Below are positions 8,354 through 18,002 of a DNA stretch of 64,000 bases, one piece after another. The translations under genes were made by a program, and so were the position numbers. Origin of the DNA: an uncultured Caulobacteraceae bacterium (GTDB taxonomy: Bacteria; Pseudomonadota; Alphaproteobacteria; Caulobacterales; Caulobacteraceae). Numbering within the stretch: the stretch's first letter is position 1; each line of letters opens with the position of its first letter. Below the pieces are notes generated by a model, which saw only the letters and a program-made list of their open reading frames with translations, was not told the DNA's origin and ran no database searches. The stretch lies in contig CAKZPF010000004.1 of assembly GCA_937138625.1 (NCBI GenBank), forward strand, positions 248,001 through 312,000, read 5' to 3'.

Positions 8354-9682
8354 TCAAGCCGCCGAATGGGTTTTGGATGGCCCGGATGATTTTCGTTTGC
8401 CCGAGGCCTTTTTGCGACCTGAGGTTTTCGCACGGGTGCGATCCTCGTTTGGCTGTCGACGGCGTGCGCCCGAACGGTTGGGCCGCTTGCGCCCTTTGGC
8501 ACCCTGCCCCACGGGGGTCTCGGCCTGGGGTTCATCGCCACTTGCCACCTTGATCCGAATGCCCATCAGCTTTTCGATATCGCGCAGGAAGCTGATTTCT
8601 GCCCCGCAACACAAACTGATGGCATGGCCCTTCCGCCCGGCGCGGGCGGTGCGGCCAATGCGGTGCACATAGTTCTCGGCGATATGGGGCAAATCGTAAT
8701 TATAGACATATTTGACACCGGGAATATCAATGCCCCGCGCCGCCACATCCGTTGCCACCAAGATTTTGACTTTGCTGTCTTTAAAGTCGCGGATCACGCG
8801 TGAGCGTTGCGCATGGCTTTTGTTGCCGTGGATGGAGGCCGCATCAAATCCTGCCGCCACCAATTTTTTCATCAAGGCCTCAGCGCCATGTTTGGTGCGG
8901 GCAAAGACCAAAGACAAATCCTCTGGATGCTCGAGCAAACTGACTTTCAAGACGTTGGCCTTGTCTTCCTGTTTCATAAAGTGAACCGATTGGCGGATTT
9001 TATCTGCGGCTTGGCCTGGTGGGGCCATTTCAACCCGCACCGCATCCGTCAAATATGCCCGTGACAATTCAGAAATTTGTTTGGGCATGGTGGCCGAAAA
9101 CAAAAGGGTCTGACGCGCCCCGCCAATCAATTGGGCAATGCGACGCAGATCATGAATAAATCCCAGGTCCAGCATCTGATCCGCTTCGTCCAGGACTAGA
9201 TATTGTGTCTTGTCCAGCACCACGGCTTTGCGCTTGATCAAATCCAGCAAACGTCCTGGTGTGGCGATCAAAACATCACTGCCACGGGCCAAAGCCTTGC
9301 ACTGATTTTGAATGGACGCCCCACCCACAACCATATTGACGGACAAGGGCGTGCCCTTCACAAAGTCCCGCATATTGTCCGCAATTTGGCACACCAGCTC
9401 CCGTGTTGGGGCCAGCACCAAGGCCCGCACGCACTTAGAGGCGGGTTTATGTTCAGCGTTCAAAAGCTGCTGGGTCAACGGCAAACCAAACGCTGCCGTC
9501 TTGCCCGTGCCAGTTTGCGCCAGGCCCATAACATCACGACCACTCAGAACCAAGGGGATGACCTTGGACTGTATCGGTGTGGGGGTGATGTAGCCTTGCT
9601 TGGCTATTGTTTTCAGAAGGGGGGCCTCTAAGCCCAAGTCAGCAAATGGCAATAAATTCAATTCCGGTGATGTCACGGTCAA
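8354..9682 (-). CDS. rhlE: DEAD-box ATP-dependent RNA helicase, RhlE-like
   Basis: An RNA-remodelling helicase acting in ribosome assembly or RNA decay. The 442-residue protein has the Q motif region ITPTPIQSKVIP, Walker A AQTGTGKT, PTRELVCQ, TPGRLLD, DEAD in VLDEADQMLDLGF, SAT in LLFSATMPKQ, and motif VI HRIGRTARAGRKG. After about residue 375 it ends in a low-complexity basic tail (GRKRPNRSGARRRQPNEDR) typical of RhlE-group helicases and likely to bind RNA. The start MTVTSPELNLLPFADLGLEA is the usual N-terminus. Nearest relatives could also be labelled DbpA or SrmB. Confidence 0.93.
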   Translation of the reverse strand: MTVTSPELNLLPFADLGLEAPLLKTIAKQGYITPTPIQSKVIPLVLSGRDVMGLAQTGTGKTAAFGLPLTQQLLNAEHKPASKCVRALVLAPTRELVCQIADNMRDFVKGTPLSVNMVVGGASIQNQCKALARGSDVLIATPGRLLDLIKRKAVVLDKTQYLVLDEADQMLDLGFIHDLRRIAQLIGGARQTLLFSATMPKQISELSRAYLTDAVRVEMAPPGQAADKIRQSVHFMKQEDKANVLKVSLLEHPEDLSLVFARTKHGAEALMKKLVAAGFDAASIHGNKSHAQRSRVIRDFKDSKVKILVATDVAARGIDIPGVKYVYNYDLPHIAENYVHRIGRTARAGRKGHAISLCCGAEISFLRDIEKLMGIRIKVASGDEPQAETPVGQGAKGRKRPNRSGARRRQPNEDRTRAKTSGRKKASGKRKSSGPSKTHSAA

Positions 9683-9844
9683 AACGTGGTCCCTTTACTT
9701 AAGGGCACCCGCAAACACTGCGATCAGTTTCAACCCTAAAATGTACGGCCCTTAGACACGAGACCGGGACAAAATGCAACAAAAAAGTAAAGTTGCCCCG
9801 TCCCGAGCCCCGTGTACGGCGATCGCCTTGGTCCCCACTGCCAC

Positions 9845-9867
9845 AAAAAACGCCCCTGACGGGGCGT
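9845..9867 (-). terminator. Rho-independent terminator after the tRNA gene
   Basis: Read on the minus strand, a 7-bp perfect stem ACGCCCC/GGGGCGT with a 4-base loop is followed by a run of six T. It lies 8 bases past the tRNA 3' end, so it most likely ends the tRNA transcript. Confidence 0.85.
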
Positions 9868-9874
9868 GGTTTAA

Positions 9875-9951
9875 TGGTGGTGAGAGGCGGAATCGAACCG
9901 CCGACCTGAGGGTTATGAATCCTCCGCTCTAACCGTCTGAGCTACCTCACC
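9875..9951 (-). tRNA. tRNA with CAU anticodon (elongator Met, or Ile2)
   Basis: A 77-base cloverleaf on the minus strand with the CCA encoded. The acceptor GGTGAGG pairs with TCTCACC (one G-U pair), the D arm contains GCTC/GAGC, the T arm is GGCGG TTCGATT CCGCC, and the discriminator base is A. The anticodon loop is TTCATAA, giving CAU. The anticodon stem GAGGA/CCCTC has an A31-C39 mismatch. The 1-72 pair is a G-C match, which argues against an initiator tRNA. Elongator Met and lysidine-modified Ile2 cannot be separated reliably by eye. Confidence 0.93.
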
Positions 9952-10012
9952 CATCCTAAACGGACACTCGCTTTAGCCAACACCAGGCCCAAAGGTCAAG
10001 TCGTAATTTCTT

Positions 10013-11542
10013 CTAGCCCGCGTTGCGCCACAACCGCACCTGGCCTTCTGGGCAGTTGGCTGTGCGTACGGGGCCAATGGTCAGTTGCGTGCCACGCGCA
10101 TCCAATTCGGTTTGCAATTTGGCACGTGCCTCCTCGGTCAAGGGCTCGCCGCACACGGTCAATTCCAGCTTGGCTTCCCCCCAACGTTTGTAGGCCCACA
10201 GGCTGCGCTCAAAGCCTTGGCTCAGGCCACCTTCGGCGGAAAACACCGGCACCCAATCCGTGGGCTGGCGAGCGGGCATGACCTGAATGTCATAATCGCC
10301 AAAGCGCCGCTGCAACGCGTCCTCGAGGGCCCATGCGCCTTCAAGATCAAGGCCCGAATTGGTCTCGAGCATCACAAGGCCAATTTTACGCCCCTCATCA
10401 AAGCCCAAAAACCGCGACTCAAACGGCACCGCTGCCGACAACTGCGTCCGACGCGCCACGGCCGGGTCAATGGGTTGTGGGCGCAAACTGTTGGCAAAGC
10501 GCTCAAGGTCAGGCTCGGACAAAGACACCTGATCCAGCTGGCCGGTGACCTTTTTGCCCAAGCGTACCTTCAGACGCGTGTCGAAATCTTCTTCAGCGCC
10601 ATCTTTGGTGTGCTTGGCAAAGACCAAAACCTTGACGAGGTATTTGCCATTTTTCTGTGGCAAGACATCAAGCGAGCCAATGCGCGGATCTTCGCCGGCA
10701 TACAAATCATTGACCATCTGGCGGGCTTCGCGGGTGATTTGGCCTTCGCGTGCAATGGTTTGCAGGGAAAACACCAAAGGCACCGACATCACCGCAAACA
10801 CAAACAACACCCCAAATCGCAGCGCCGCGGGGGTTTTGGTCATTTGTGGTCGGAAACCATAAAACAGCGCAATGCCCGTGGCCGACAGCGAGATCGCCAC
10901 CAAGTTGGTGATGAACAAAAAGAACGCCCCACCGGCAATGCGGAAATCAAGGGTCGAGACCCCAAAGCCAATGGCCGCAATTGGCGGCATCAAGGCCGTC
11001 GCAATCGCCACCCCAATGATGGTTTCATCCCGTTCCCGCACCACGGCATAGGCACCAGCCACGCCCGAAAAGACCGCGATCAGCAGGTCAAAGAAATTGG
11101 GCCGGGTCCGCGCCAAGATTTCGGCGGTGGGTTCTTTCAGCGGCGAGACCAACGACAAAAACCAGGTGGTCAGAAAGGCAATGGCAAAGCCCACAAGCAA
11201 TGTCATGGCGGATTTGCGCATGCGCCGCCAGCTCAGCAAACTTAGGGAAAAGCCAAACGAGGTGATCGGCCCCATCAAGGGCGACAATAACATGGCCCCG
11301 ATGACCACGGCCGGCGAGTTGAGCATCATGCCCAAAACCGCAATCGCCGCCGACAAGGCGGTCATGATCAAATAGCGATTGGACGAGCCCGCATTGTCAT
11401 CAACATGTTCGATGACCGCCACGTGGTCCACACCCCGGCGCGAGCGGGACAAAAAAACATCGAACAGGCGTTCAACCCGACGCAGCCAAAAGTTGGACGC
11501 CGCCGATGAGGGCGGTGAGGGTGGTTTCGAATCAGACATCAT
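10013..11542 (-). CDS. DUF389 multi-pass membrane protein
   Basis: A 509-residue inner-membrane protein of the DUF389 family. After a soluble N-terminus come about six hydrophobic helices between residues 55 and 270, with the family motifs VVIGAMLLSPLMGPITSFGF and DETIIGVAIATALMPPIAAI. A soluble C-terminal half of about 230 residues follows. Its role is unknown; transport has been suggested for relatives without proof. It stands alone, between the tRNA and a divergent glycosyltransferase gene 126 bases away. Confidence 0.9.
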   Translation of the reverse strand: MMSDSKPPSPPSSAASNFWLRRVERLFDVFLSRSRRGVDHVAVIEHVDDNAGSSNRYLIMTALSAAIAVLGMMLNSPAVVIGAMLLSPLMGPITSFGFSLSLLSWRRMRKSAMTLLVGFAIAFLTTWFLSLVSPLKEPTAEILARTRPNFFDLLIAVFSGVAGAYAVVRERDETIIGVAIATALMPPIAAIGFGVSTLDFRIAGGAFFLFITNLVAISLSATGIALFYGFRPQMTKTPAALRFGVLFVFAVMSVPLVFSLQTIAREGQITREARQMVNDLYAGEDPRIGSLDVLPQKNGKYLVKVLVFAKHTKDGAEEDFDTRLKVRLGKKVTGQLDQVSLSEPDLERFANSLRPQPIDPAVARRTQLSAAVPFESRFLGFDEGRKIGLVMLETNSGLDLEGAWALEDALQRRFGDYDIQVMPARQPTDWVPVFSAEGGLSQGFERSLWAYKRWGEAKLELTVCGEPLTEEARAKLQTELDARGTQLTIGPVRTANCPEGQVRLWRNAG

Positions 11543-11668
11543 CCCAAGCCTTATGATCTTTCAGACCTATAGGGCATCGGCCAAACTGACAATCTTTTTT
11601 GCAAACCGACCACCCCGTAGCCCTCAAACGCCTTTCCCGCGCGACGCAAACCGGCTAAGTCAGGGCGT

Positions 11669-12694
11669 ATGAGCATTCTGCACACCTTGGGCGGCCGCGG
11701 TGACGGCGGGGCCGAAACCTATTTTACCAAACTGGTGGCGGCCCTGCACCGCACCGAAAGCCAATACGCCGTGATCGGACGTCATGATGGCCGCCTGAAG
11801 GCCCTCGAGCAGCACAACATTCTGTGCCGCACCCTGCCCTTTGGTGGGCCCGTGGACATTTACAGCTCGACACGGTTGCGGATGCTGGGTCGAAGCTGGC
11901 AACCGCGGGCAATGGTGGCCTGGATGCGGCGCGCGGCGCAACATACGCCCAAAGGCCCTTGGGCGCGCATCGGCCGTTTGGGGGGCTATTACAAGCTGTC
12001 CTCGTTTCAAGGGTTTGACGGGCTGATTGCCAACACCCGCGACATTCAAGACTACCTGATCCAAGAGGGTGTGCCCGCCAACCGCACCCATTACATCCCC
12101 AATTTCGCCCACCTTGATGAATTGCCGCCTGAGCGCCGCAGCGCCCACAATACACCCGAAGACGCGCCCCTGCTGTTGGCGCCCGGCCGTCTGCATGACG
12201 CCAAGGCCCATGATGTGGCCATCATCGCTTTGAAGCAGATCCCCGATGCCCATTTGTGGATTGTCGGCACCGGCCCGCTAGAGGCCCAATTGAAAACCCT
12301 GGCCGAGACCAAAGGCGTGTCGGACCGAGTGCATTTTCTGGGCTGGCGATCGGACATGGGGGCACTGTATGGCGCGGCGGATGCGGTGGTCTTCCCCTCG
12401 CGTTACGAGCCCCTGGGCAATGTGGTGATCGAGGCCTGGATGGCGGGCAAGCCCATCATCGCCGCCAAAAGTGTCGGCCCCCGCAACCTGATTATGCATG
12501 GCGATGATGGTCTGTTGTTTCGCATTGATGATGCGGATGAACTCGCGGCCCTAACACGACAGCTGATCAAATCCAAAAACATGCAACAAACCCTGGCGGC
12601 CAGTGGTCGCGTGCGCGCCCAAGACCACACCGCCGCGCGCGTCACCCAGGAATGGTTCGCCCTGTTTGATCGCCTGACGAAAGCCGAGGTCTAG
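11669..12694 (+). CDS. GT4-type glycosyltransferase
   Basis: A 341-residue GT-B glycosyltransferase. The N-terminus TLGGRGDGGAETYFTKLVAA has the Gly-rich acceptor-side loop, ANTRDIQDYLIQEGVP closes the first domain, and the second domain has APGRLHDAKAHDVAI, LWIVGTGPLEAQL, VHFLGWRSDMGALYGAADAV, and the nucleotide-sugar site PSRYEPLGNVVIEAWMAGKP with the EX7E pattern. Sugar and acceptor are unknown; lipopolysaccharide or exopolysaccharide are the usual targets. One base separates it from asnB, so the two form an operon. Confidence 0.92.
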   Translation: MSILHTLGGRGDGGAETYFTKLVAALHRTESQYAVIGRHDGRLKALEQHNILCRTLPFGGPVDIYSSTRLRMLGRSWQPRAMVAWMRRAAQHTPKGPWARIGRLGGYYKLSSFQGFDGLIANTRDIQDYLIQEGVPANRTHYIPNFAHLDELPPERRSAHNTPEDAPLLLAPGRLHDAKAHDVAIIALKQIPDAHLWIVGTGPLEAQLKTLAETKGVSDRVHFLGWRSDMGALYGAADAVVFPSRYEPLGNVVIEAWMAGKPIIAAKSVGPRNLIMHGDDGLLFRIDDADELAALTRQLIKSKNMQQTLAASGRVRAQDHTAARVTQEWFALFDRLTKAEV

Positions 12695-12695
12695 G

Positions 12696-14429
12696 ATGTG
12701 CGGGATTGCCGGCTGGTCGGGACGCGCCCCCCTCGCCGCCGAGCGTCTGTGGGGCATGAAAGCATCCTTGGCCCATCGCGGCCCCGATGGCATGGGCGAC
12801 TGGATATCGGGAAACACGGCCCTGGGGCACACGCGTCTGGCGATCATTGACCCGGATCACGGCCAACAGCCCTTGGTGCGCGGGGATGTGGCGCTGGTGG
12901 GCAATGGGGAAATCTATAATGATCCCGACCTGCGCAAACTCCTGACGACCCCACCGCCCACGGGATCGGATTTTGAACCCTTGGCCATAACCTTTCAAGG
13001 GCCAGAGACCTTTGATCAGCAACGGGGTATGTACACCGCTGCCGTGACCCAAGATGGCAACCTGTGGCTCGCGCGCGACCCCTTTGGCATCAAGCCGCTC
13101 TATGTCAGCCAAACGGATGAAGGTCTGGCCTTTGCCTCGGAACCGCGGGCGCTGTTGGCCGGGGGCTTTGCCGAGGCGGACGTGAATCTGAACGCCGCGC
13201 ACCAAGCCTTGTGTGTGAATTATACCGTCGGCGAGACCACCCTGTGGTCGGGCATCACCCGCCTGCCCCCAGGCGCACGGTGGCATTTCCGAGATGGCGA
13301 AGTGATCCATCAAAGACAAATCCCGGCCTGGCCTGAACCCGAGCCCACCCCAAAATCCGAGGACGAAGCCCTTAAGCGCTTTGATGCGATTATGGCCGAC
13401 AGTGTGGCCGTGCATATGCGCAGCGATGTGCCCTATGGTTTGTTTTTGTCTGGCGGGGTGGATTCAAGCCTCATCGCCACCCTGAGTGCTCGTTTGGCCG
13501 GCGAGCCGATCACCACCTTCACCTGCGGGTTTGCCGCAGAAGGCGCCAAGGACGAGCGCGACAAAGCCCGCCGGGTGGCCGAGGCCCTGAACCTGAACCT
13601 GCATGAGGTCGAGTTCACCGAAGACGATTTCTGGACCTTGCTGCCCCAAGCCATGTGGGCGCTGGATGATCTGCTGTTGGACCCCGCCTGTTTGCCCACC
13701 TTCAAACTGGCCCAAGCCGCCAAGCGGGACATGACCGTAGTGCTGACCGGCGAAGGCGGTGACGAGCTGTTTGCGGGGTATGGTCGCTATCGTCGGGCGC
13801 TCAGGCCCTGGTGGTTGGGCGGGCGCATGGCCCAGCCCCAGGGGGCTTTCAAGACCTGTGGCTTTGTCTTGCGCCAGCCCACAGCCCAGGCCCAGCAGGC
13901 TTGGCGTCAGGTGGCAGACATGGCCCCGAGCTTTCGCGATCGTTTGCAACAGGCCCAGGCTCGCGATGTGGCCACCTGGCTGCCCAGTGACTTGCTGTTG
14001 AAACTCGATCGGATGCTGATGGCCCACAGCCTGGAGGGGCGCACGCCCTTCCTGGACCCCCACGTCGCGGCCTTTGCCCAAAGCCTGCCGCCCGAGATGA
14101 AAATCGAGGGCCGCCGGGGCAAGTGGCTGTTGCGGCAATGGCTGGCCAAACATTGCCCGGAAGCCGAGCCGTTCGCAAAAAAACAGGGGTTTACCGTGCC
14201 GCTCTATCCATGGCTCGCGGCGAAAAAAGAGATCCTGTCAGAACGCCTGAGCCAAAACCCCTTCATCGCCGAAGTGGCCAAACCCGATGCCGTCAAGGTG
14301 TTGATCGACAATATGGGCCGACCCCAAGCCCAAGCGGTTTACAATCTGCTGGGCTATGCCGTCTGGCGGCGCATTCATGAAACCGGCTTGATGCCTGCGG
14401 GCTCGGCTTTGGATCTTTTGGATCGCTAG
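12696..14429 (+). CDS. asnB: asparagine synthase (glutamine-hydrolysing), AsnB family
   Basis: A two-domain class II amidotransferase of 577 residues. Cys2 of MCGIAGWSGR is the glutaminase nucleophile, with HRGPDGMGDW, GNGEIYND and RDPFGIKPLY completing that domain. The synthetase domain has the PP-loop SGGVDSS at 252-258 and TGEGGDELFAGYGRYRRALR. All catalytic elements look intact. Members paired with glycosyltransferases often amidate sugars or peptides in surface polymers rather than making free asparagine, and the one-base gap to the upstream glycosyltransferase gene fits that reading. This is an inference; true asparagine synthase remains possible. Confidence 0.93.
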   Translation: MCGIAGWSGRAPLAAERLWGMKASLAHRGPDGMGDWISGNTALGHTRLAIIDPDHGQQPLVRGDVALVGNGEIYNDPDLRKLLTTPPPTGSDFEPLAITFQGPETFDQQRGMYTAAVTQDGNLWLARDPFGIKPLYVSQTDEGLAFASEPRALLAGGFAEADVNLNAAHQALCVNYTVGETTLWSGITRLPPGARWHFRDGEVIHQRQIPAWPEPEPTPKSEDEALKRFDAIMADSVAVHMRSDVPYGLFLSGGVDSSLIATLSARLAGEPITTFTCGFAAEGAKDERDKARRVAEALNLNLHEVEFTEDDFWTLLPQAMWALDDLLLDPACLPTFKLAQAAKRDMTVVLTGEGGDELFAGYGRYRRALRPWWLGGRMAQPQGAFKTCGFVLRQPTAQAQQAWRQVADMAPSFRDRLQQAQARDVATWLPSDLLLKLDRMLMAHSLEGRTPFLDPHVAAFAQSLPPEMKIEGRRGKWLLRQWLAKHCPEAEPFAKKQGFTVPLYPWLAAKKEILSERLSQNPFIAEVAKPDAVKVLIDNMGRPQAQAVYNLLGYAVWRRIHETGLMPAGSALDLLDR

Positions 14430-14470
14430 CCGAACCCTTTTTGCTCAACTCAGGCTTTCCTTTGCTCGGC

Positions 14471-17400
14471 TTAGGCTTTCCAGCGGGCCCAAAGGCTGTC
14501 CCACAGACCTTTGGCCTCATGCATCGAGGCCTCCTTGATGTGGCCATAACCACGGATTTGATCCGGCACCGAGGCGATCTCGACCGCCAGCTCGTGGTTA
14601 TCCGCACTCAAACCCGCCATCAGCTTTTCGACCATCTGACGATAATTGGCAATCAGCTGGCGTTCTTGCTTGCGCTCTTCGGTGTAGCCGAAAATATCCA
14701 GCGGTGTGCCCCGCAGGCCTTTCAGTTTCGAAAGCAACGCAAAGCTGTGCTTGGTCCACTCGCCCATTTTGATTTTGCGCGGCAAGCCCGTGTGTTTGTC
14801 TTTGGGCGCGAACAGCGGCGGGGCCAGGTGGAAATTCAGCGAGAAATCGCCCTCGAAGTTTTCCTGCAGATATTTCTGGAAACGACCATCGGAATACAAC
14901 CGGCCGACTTCATACTCATCTTTGTACGCCATCAGTTTGTAAAGATAGATGGCCACGGCCCGGGTCAGATCTTCGGTACCGGTCACGGCTTGCTCGCGTT
15001 CGCGAACCTGTTTCACCAGATCCAAATAGCGATTGGCATAGCCCTGGTTTTGATAGGCCACCAGGTCAGCACTGCGGTGGGTGATGATCTCATCAACCGT
15101 CATCTCGGACAAGGGCTTCAGGCCCGTTGGCGTTTCCGCCGTCACCGCCAGGCTTGCGGGATCATGGGCCATTTTGCGGCCGATCTCGAAAGCGTTCAGG
15201 TTTTGCTCGACGGCCACACCGTTTAGCGTAATGGCCTTGGCCATGGCCCGCGAGCTGACGGGCACCAAACCCCGCTGCCAAGCAAAGCCAAGCATGATCA
15301 TGTTCGAGAAAATGGTATCGCCCAACAGCACCTCTGCCAAGGTATCAGCTTCGACACCGGCATAGTCTTTGACGGCGCGCTCAAGGCGGCCCTCGAACAG
15401 TTCGAGGTCAAAGCGCTTGTCGCGATCCGTGACAAAATCGGCGGTGGGGGTGACGTCTTGGTTGCCGACGGCGCGGGTGACATCGCCATCCACCAGCTTC
15501 AGGGCGTCTTGGCCCGCGGCCACTATCAGGTCACAGCCAATCAGAACGTCCGCACCCGCCGGCGGCACGCGCCCACCGGTTTCATGGCCGGCATCAGGGG
15601 CGATTTTCACGTGACTAAAGACGGCCCCACCCTTTTGCGCCAGGCCGGTCATGTCGATGACGCTGGCGGACTTGCCATCCACATGGGCCGCCATGCCCAA
15701 AATCGAGGCCACCGTGGTCACGCCTGTGCCGCCCACACCGGTAAAGACGATGTTTTGGGTTTTGGTGTGGGTGTCACGGTCCGGCAAGGGGGTGCTGTCG
15801 GCCGTCAGGGCCAAGGTGCCTGTCGTCTTCTTGCGGATCTGGCCACCATCGACCGTGACGAACGAGGGGCAGAAGCCGTCAACACAGCTCATGTCCTGGT
15901 TACAGGTGGATTGGTTGATCTTGCGCTTGCGGCCCATTTCGGTCTCGATGGGTTCGACGGAAATACAATTCGACACCTTCGAGCAATCGCCGCAGCCCTC
16001 ACAAACGGCAGGGTTGATCAAGGCCCGCAGGCTGGAGCGCGCCATCAAGCCACGCTTGCGGCGACGGCGTTTTTCCGTTGCGCACACCTGGTCGTAAATG
16101 ATGACACTGACGCCTTTGGTCTCGCGCAGTTCGCGCTGAATGTGATCGAGATCGCGGCGGTGCTCGATGGGGATCCCGCTGGGGATGCCCTCCACACCTT
16201 TGTATTTTTCCGGCTCGTCGGTAACGATGCGGATGGTCTTCACGCCTTCGGCCCGCAGCTGGCTGGCGATCATCGGCACCGTAAAGCCACTTTCCGTAGG
16301 CTGACCGCCGGTCATGGCCACCGCATCATTATACAAGATCTTATAGGTGATATTGGTGCCCGCCGCCACGGACGCCCGAATGGCCAACGAGCCTGAGTGC
16401 GAATAGGTGCCATCCCCCAAATTGACAAAGACATGGGGCTCAGCGGTGAACGGCGCTTGGCCAATCCACGACACGCCCTCGCCGCCCATCTGGCTGGTCA
16501 TGTCGGTGCTGCGGTCCATGAAGTTGGCCATGTAATGGCAGCCAATGCCCGCCAAGGCCCGTGAGCCTTCTGGCACGACGGTCGAGGTGTTGTGCGGACA
16601 GCCCGAGCAATAAAACGGCCGCCGCAGCTGATCGGTGGCCAGCTCGCTCGAGGCCTTCAGGGATTTTTGCACGTCTTTCAAATAGTGTTGGGCGCGTTCG
16701 TCATGCGCCCCGCGCGGCAAGCGGTCAAACAGGGCCTGGGCAATTTCCGGCACCGTCAGCGCGGCGGTTTCTTTCAACAGCGGTTGGCCCTTTTCATCGG
16801 TTTTGCCGACAATGGTGGGGCGATCTTTGGCCGGCAGGTCATAAAGCGCAGCGCGCAATTGGTTTTCCACCAGGTTGCGTTTGTGCTCGATGACCAACAG
16901 GGCTTCATGGCCCTTGGCAAATTCACGCACGCCTTCGGGCTCCAGCGGCCACGGCATGGCGACCTTATAAATGCTCAGGCCCAGATCGGCGGCCTGCTCG
17001 CGGCTCAGGCCCATGGCGGCCAGGGCCTCCTGGACTTCGGTATAGGCTTGGCCCACCGTGACAATCCCCAGGCGACGTTTTTTTGCCGTCAGCACTTCGC
17101 GGTCCAAACGGTTGGCGCGGGCAAAGGCGATGGCCGCCGGTAATTTGAATTGACGGTGTCGGATTTCTTTCTCGAGCGGAATGTCATGGGCCCGGATGTG
17201 CAGCCCGCCCTCGGGCATGACAAAATCTGTGGGCGTCAAGATCTGCAAGCGATCATCGGCCACATTGATGGTCGAGCCACTGTCCATGGTATCGGCCAAG
17301 GCGATCAGCCCCACCCAGGCCCCTGAGAAGCGCGACATGGCATAGCCATAAAGGCCATAGTCCAAGACCTCTTGGATGTCTGTAGGGCTCAGGACCGGGA

Positions 17401-17902
17401 TTTCCGCATCCATATAGGTGAATTCCGATTGGGACGGCAGCGTTGACGACTTACAGCCATGGTCATCGCCGGCCACCGACAGCACGCCCCCGTGGGGCGA
17501 GGTGCCCGCCATATTGGCGTGCTTAAAGACGTCACCGGTGCGATCCACGCCAGGGGCCTTGCCGTACCACATGCCAAATACGCCATCGACCGTGGCCTCG
17601 GGGAAGACATTGGTTTGTTGCGACCCCCACACGGCGGTGGCACCCAAATCCTCGTTCAGGCCTTCTTTGAAGACAACGTCATGGCTTTTGAGGTGTTTGC
17701 CCGCTCGGCGCATTTGCTGATCCAGGCCACCCAAAGGTGAGCCCCGATAGCCAGAGACAAAACCAGCCGTATTCAACCCCGCCGCTTGGTCGCGGCGTTT
17801 CTGGTCCAACATCAGGCGTACGAGCGCCTGAATGCCCGTGATGAACACGCGCCCATCCGTGCGCAGATATTTATCTTCCAGGGTGATGTCTTGATGCTGC
17901 AT
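14471..17902 (-). CDS. fused indolepyruvate ferredoxin oxidoreductase
   Basis: A 1143-residue thiamine-diphosphate enzyme that oxidatively decarboxylates arylpyruvates or related 2-oxo acids to acyl-CoA, reducing ferredoxin. It joins the IorA-like alpha part (N-terminal two thirds, with GSRALAGIGCHYMANFMDRS and the TPP-region GLGDGTYSHSG-like FVNLGDGTYSHSGSLA) to an IorB-like gamma part that begins at VFTGVGGTGVTTVASILGMA. Between them is an iron-sulfur region with VCEGCGDCSKVSNC and CNQDMSCVDGFCPSF. The ATG at 17902 follows a GAGGAT ribosome-binding site and is preferred over an upstream frame extension. A divergent Lrp/AsnC regulator lies 100 bases away. Confidence 0.93.
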   Translation of the reverse strand: MQHQDITLEDKYLRTDGRVFITGIQALVRLMLDQKRRDQAAGLNTAGFVSGYRGSPLGGLDQQMRRAGKHLKSHDVVFKEGLNEDLGATAVWGSQQTNVFPEATVDGVFGMWYGKAPGVDRTGDVFKHANMAGTSPHGGVLSVAGDDHGCKSSTLPSQSEFTYMDAEIPVLSPTDIQEVLDYGLYGYAMSRFSGAWVGLIALADTMDSGSTINVADDRLQILTPTDFVMPEGGLHIRAHDIPLEKEIRHRQFKLPAAIAFARANRLDREVLTAKKRRLGIVTVGQAYTEVQEALAAMGLSREQAADLGLSIYKVAMPWPLEPEGVREFAKGHEALLVIEHKRNLVENQLRAALYDLPAKDRPTIVGKTDEKGQPLLKETAALTVPEIAQALFDRLPRGAHDERAQHYLKDVQKSLKASSELATDQLRRPFYCSGCPHNTSTVVPEGSRALAGIGCHYMANFMDRSTDMTSQMGGEGVSWIGQAPFTAEPHVFVNLGDGTYSHSGSLAIRASVAAGTNITYKILYNDAVAMTGGQPTESGFTVPMIASQLRAEGVKTIRIVTDEPEKYKGVEGIPSGIPIEHRRDLDHIQRELRETKGVSVIIYDQVCATEKRRRRKRGLMARSSLRALINPAVCEGCGDCSKVSNCISVEPIETEMGRKRKINQSTCNQDMSCVDGFCPSFVTVDGGQIRKKTTGTLALTADSTPLPDRDTHTKTQNIVFTGVGGTGVTTVASILGMAAHVDGKSASVIDMTGLAQKGGAVFSHVKIAPDAGHETGGRVPPAGADVLIGCDLIVAAGQDALKLVDGDVTRAVGNQDVTPTADFVTDRDKRFDLELFEGRLERAVKDYAGVEADTLAEVLLGDTIFSNMIMLGFAWQRGLVPVSSRAMAKAITLNGVAVEQNLNAFEIGRKMAHDPASLAVTAETPTGLKPLSEMTVDEIITHRSADLVAYQNQGYANRYLDLVKQVREREQAVTGTEDLTRAVAIYLYKLMAYKDEYEVGRLYSDGRFQKYLQENFEGDFSLNFHLAPPLFAPKDKHTGLPRKIKMGEWTKHSFALLSKLKGLRGTPLDIFGYTEERKQERQLIANYRQMVEKLMAGLSADNHELAVEIASVPDQIRGYGHIKEASMHEAKGLWDSLWARWKA

Positions 17903-18002
17903 GGGGGGATATCCTCGTTTCGCCGTTTCATTATAGGGATTGAGCCCAGAGGTCAAACATGGTCATGTCACAAAATCTTTCAGTCGAGACCAAGGACACA
18001 CC

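Noticed and set aside
10085-11245. Long plus-strand open frame opposite the DUF389 gene
   Set aside because: It mirrors the codon pattern of the DUF389 gene, has no recognisable domain and is rich in His, Gln and Arg, as antisense frames in GC-rich DNA are.
11669-14429. Glycosyltransferase-asnB pair as a horizontally acquired island
   Set aside because: No flanking repeats, integrase, or obvious change in base composition by eye; the neighbouring tRNA lies beyond the DUF389 gene and shows no duplicated end.
15458-16396. Long plus-strand open frame opposite the indolepyruvate oxidoreductase gene
   Set aside because: Antisense shadow with low-complexity composition and no family features.
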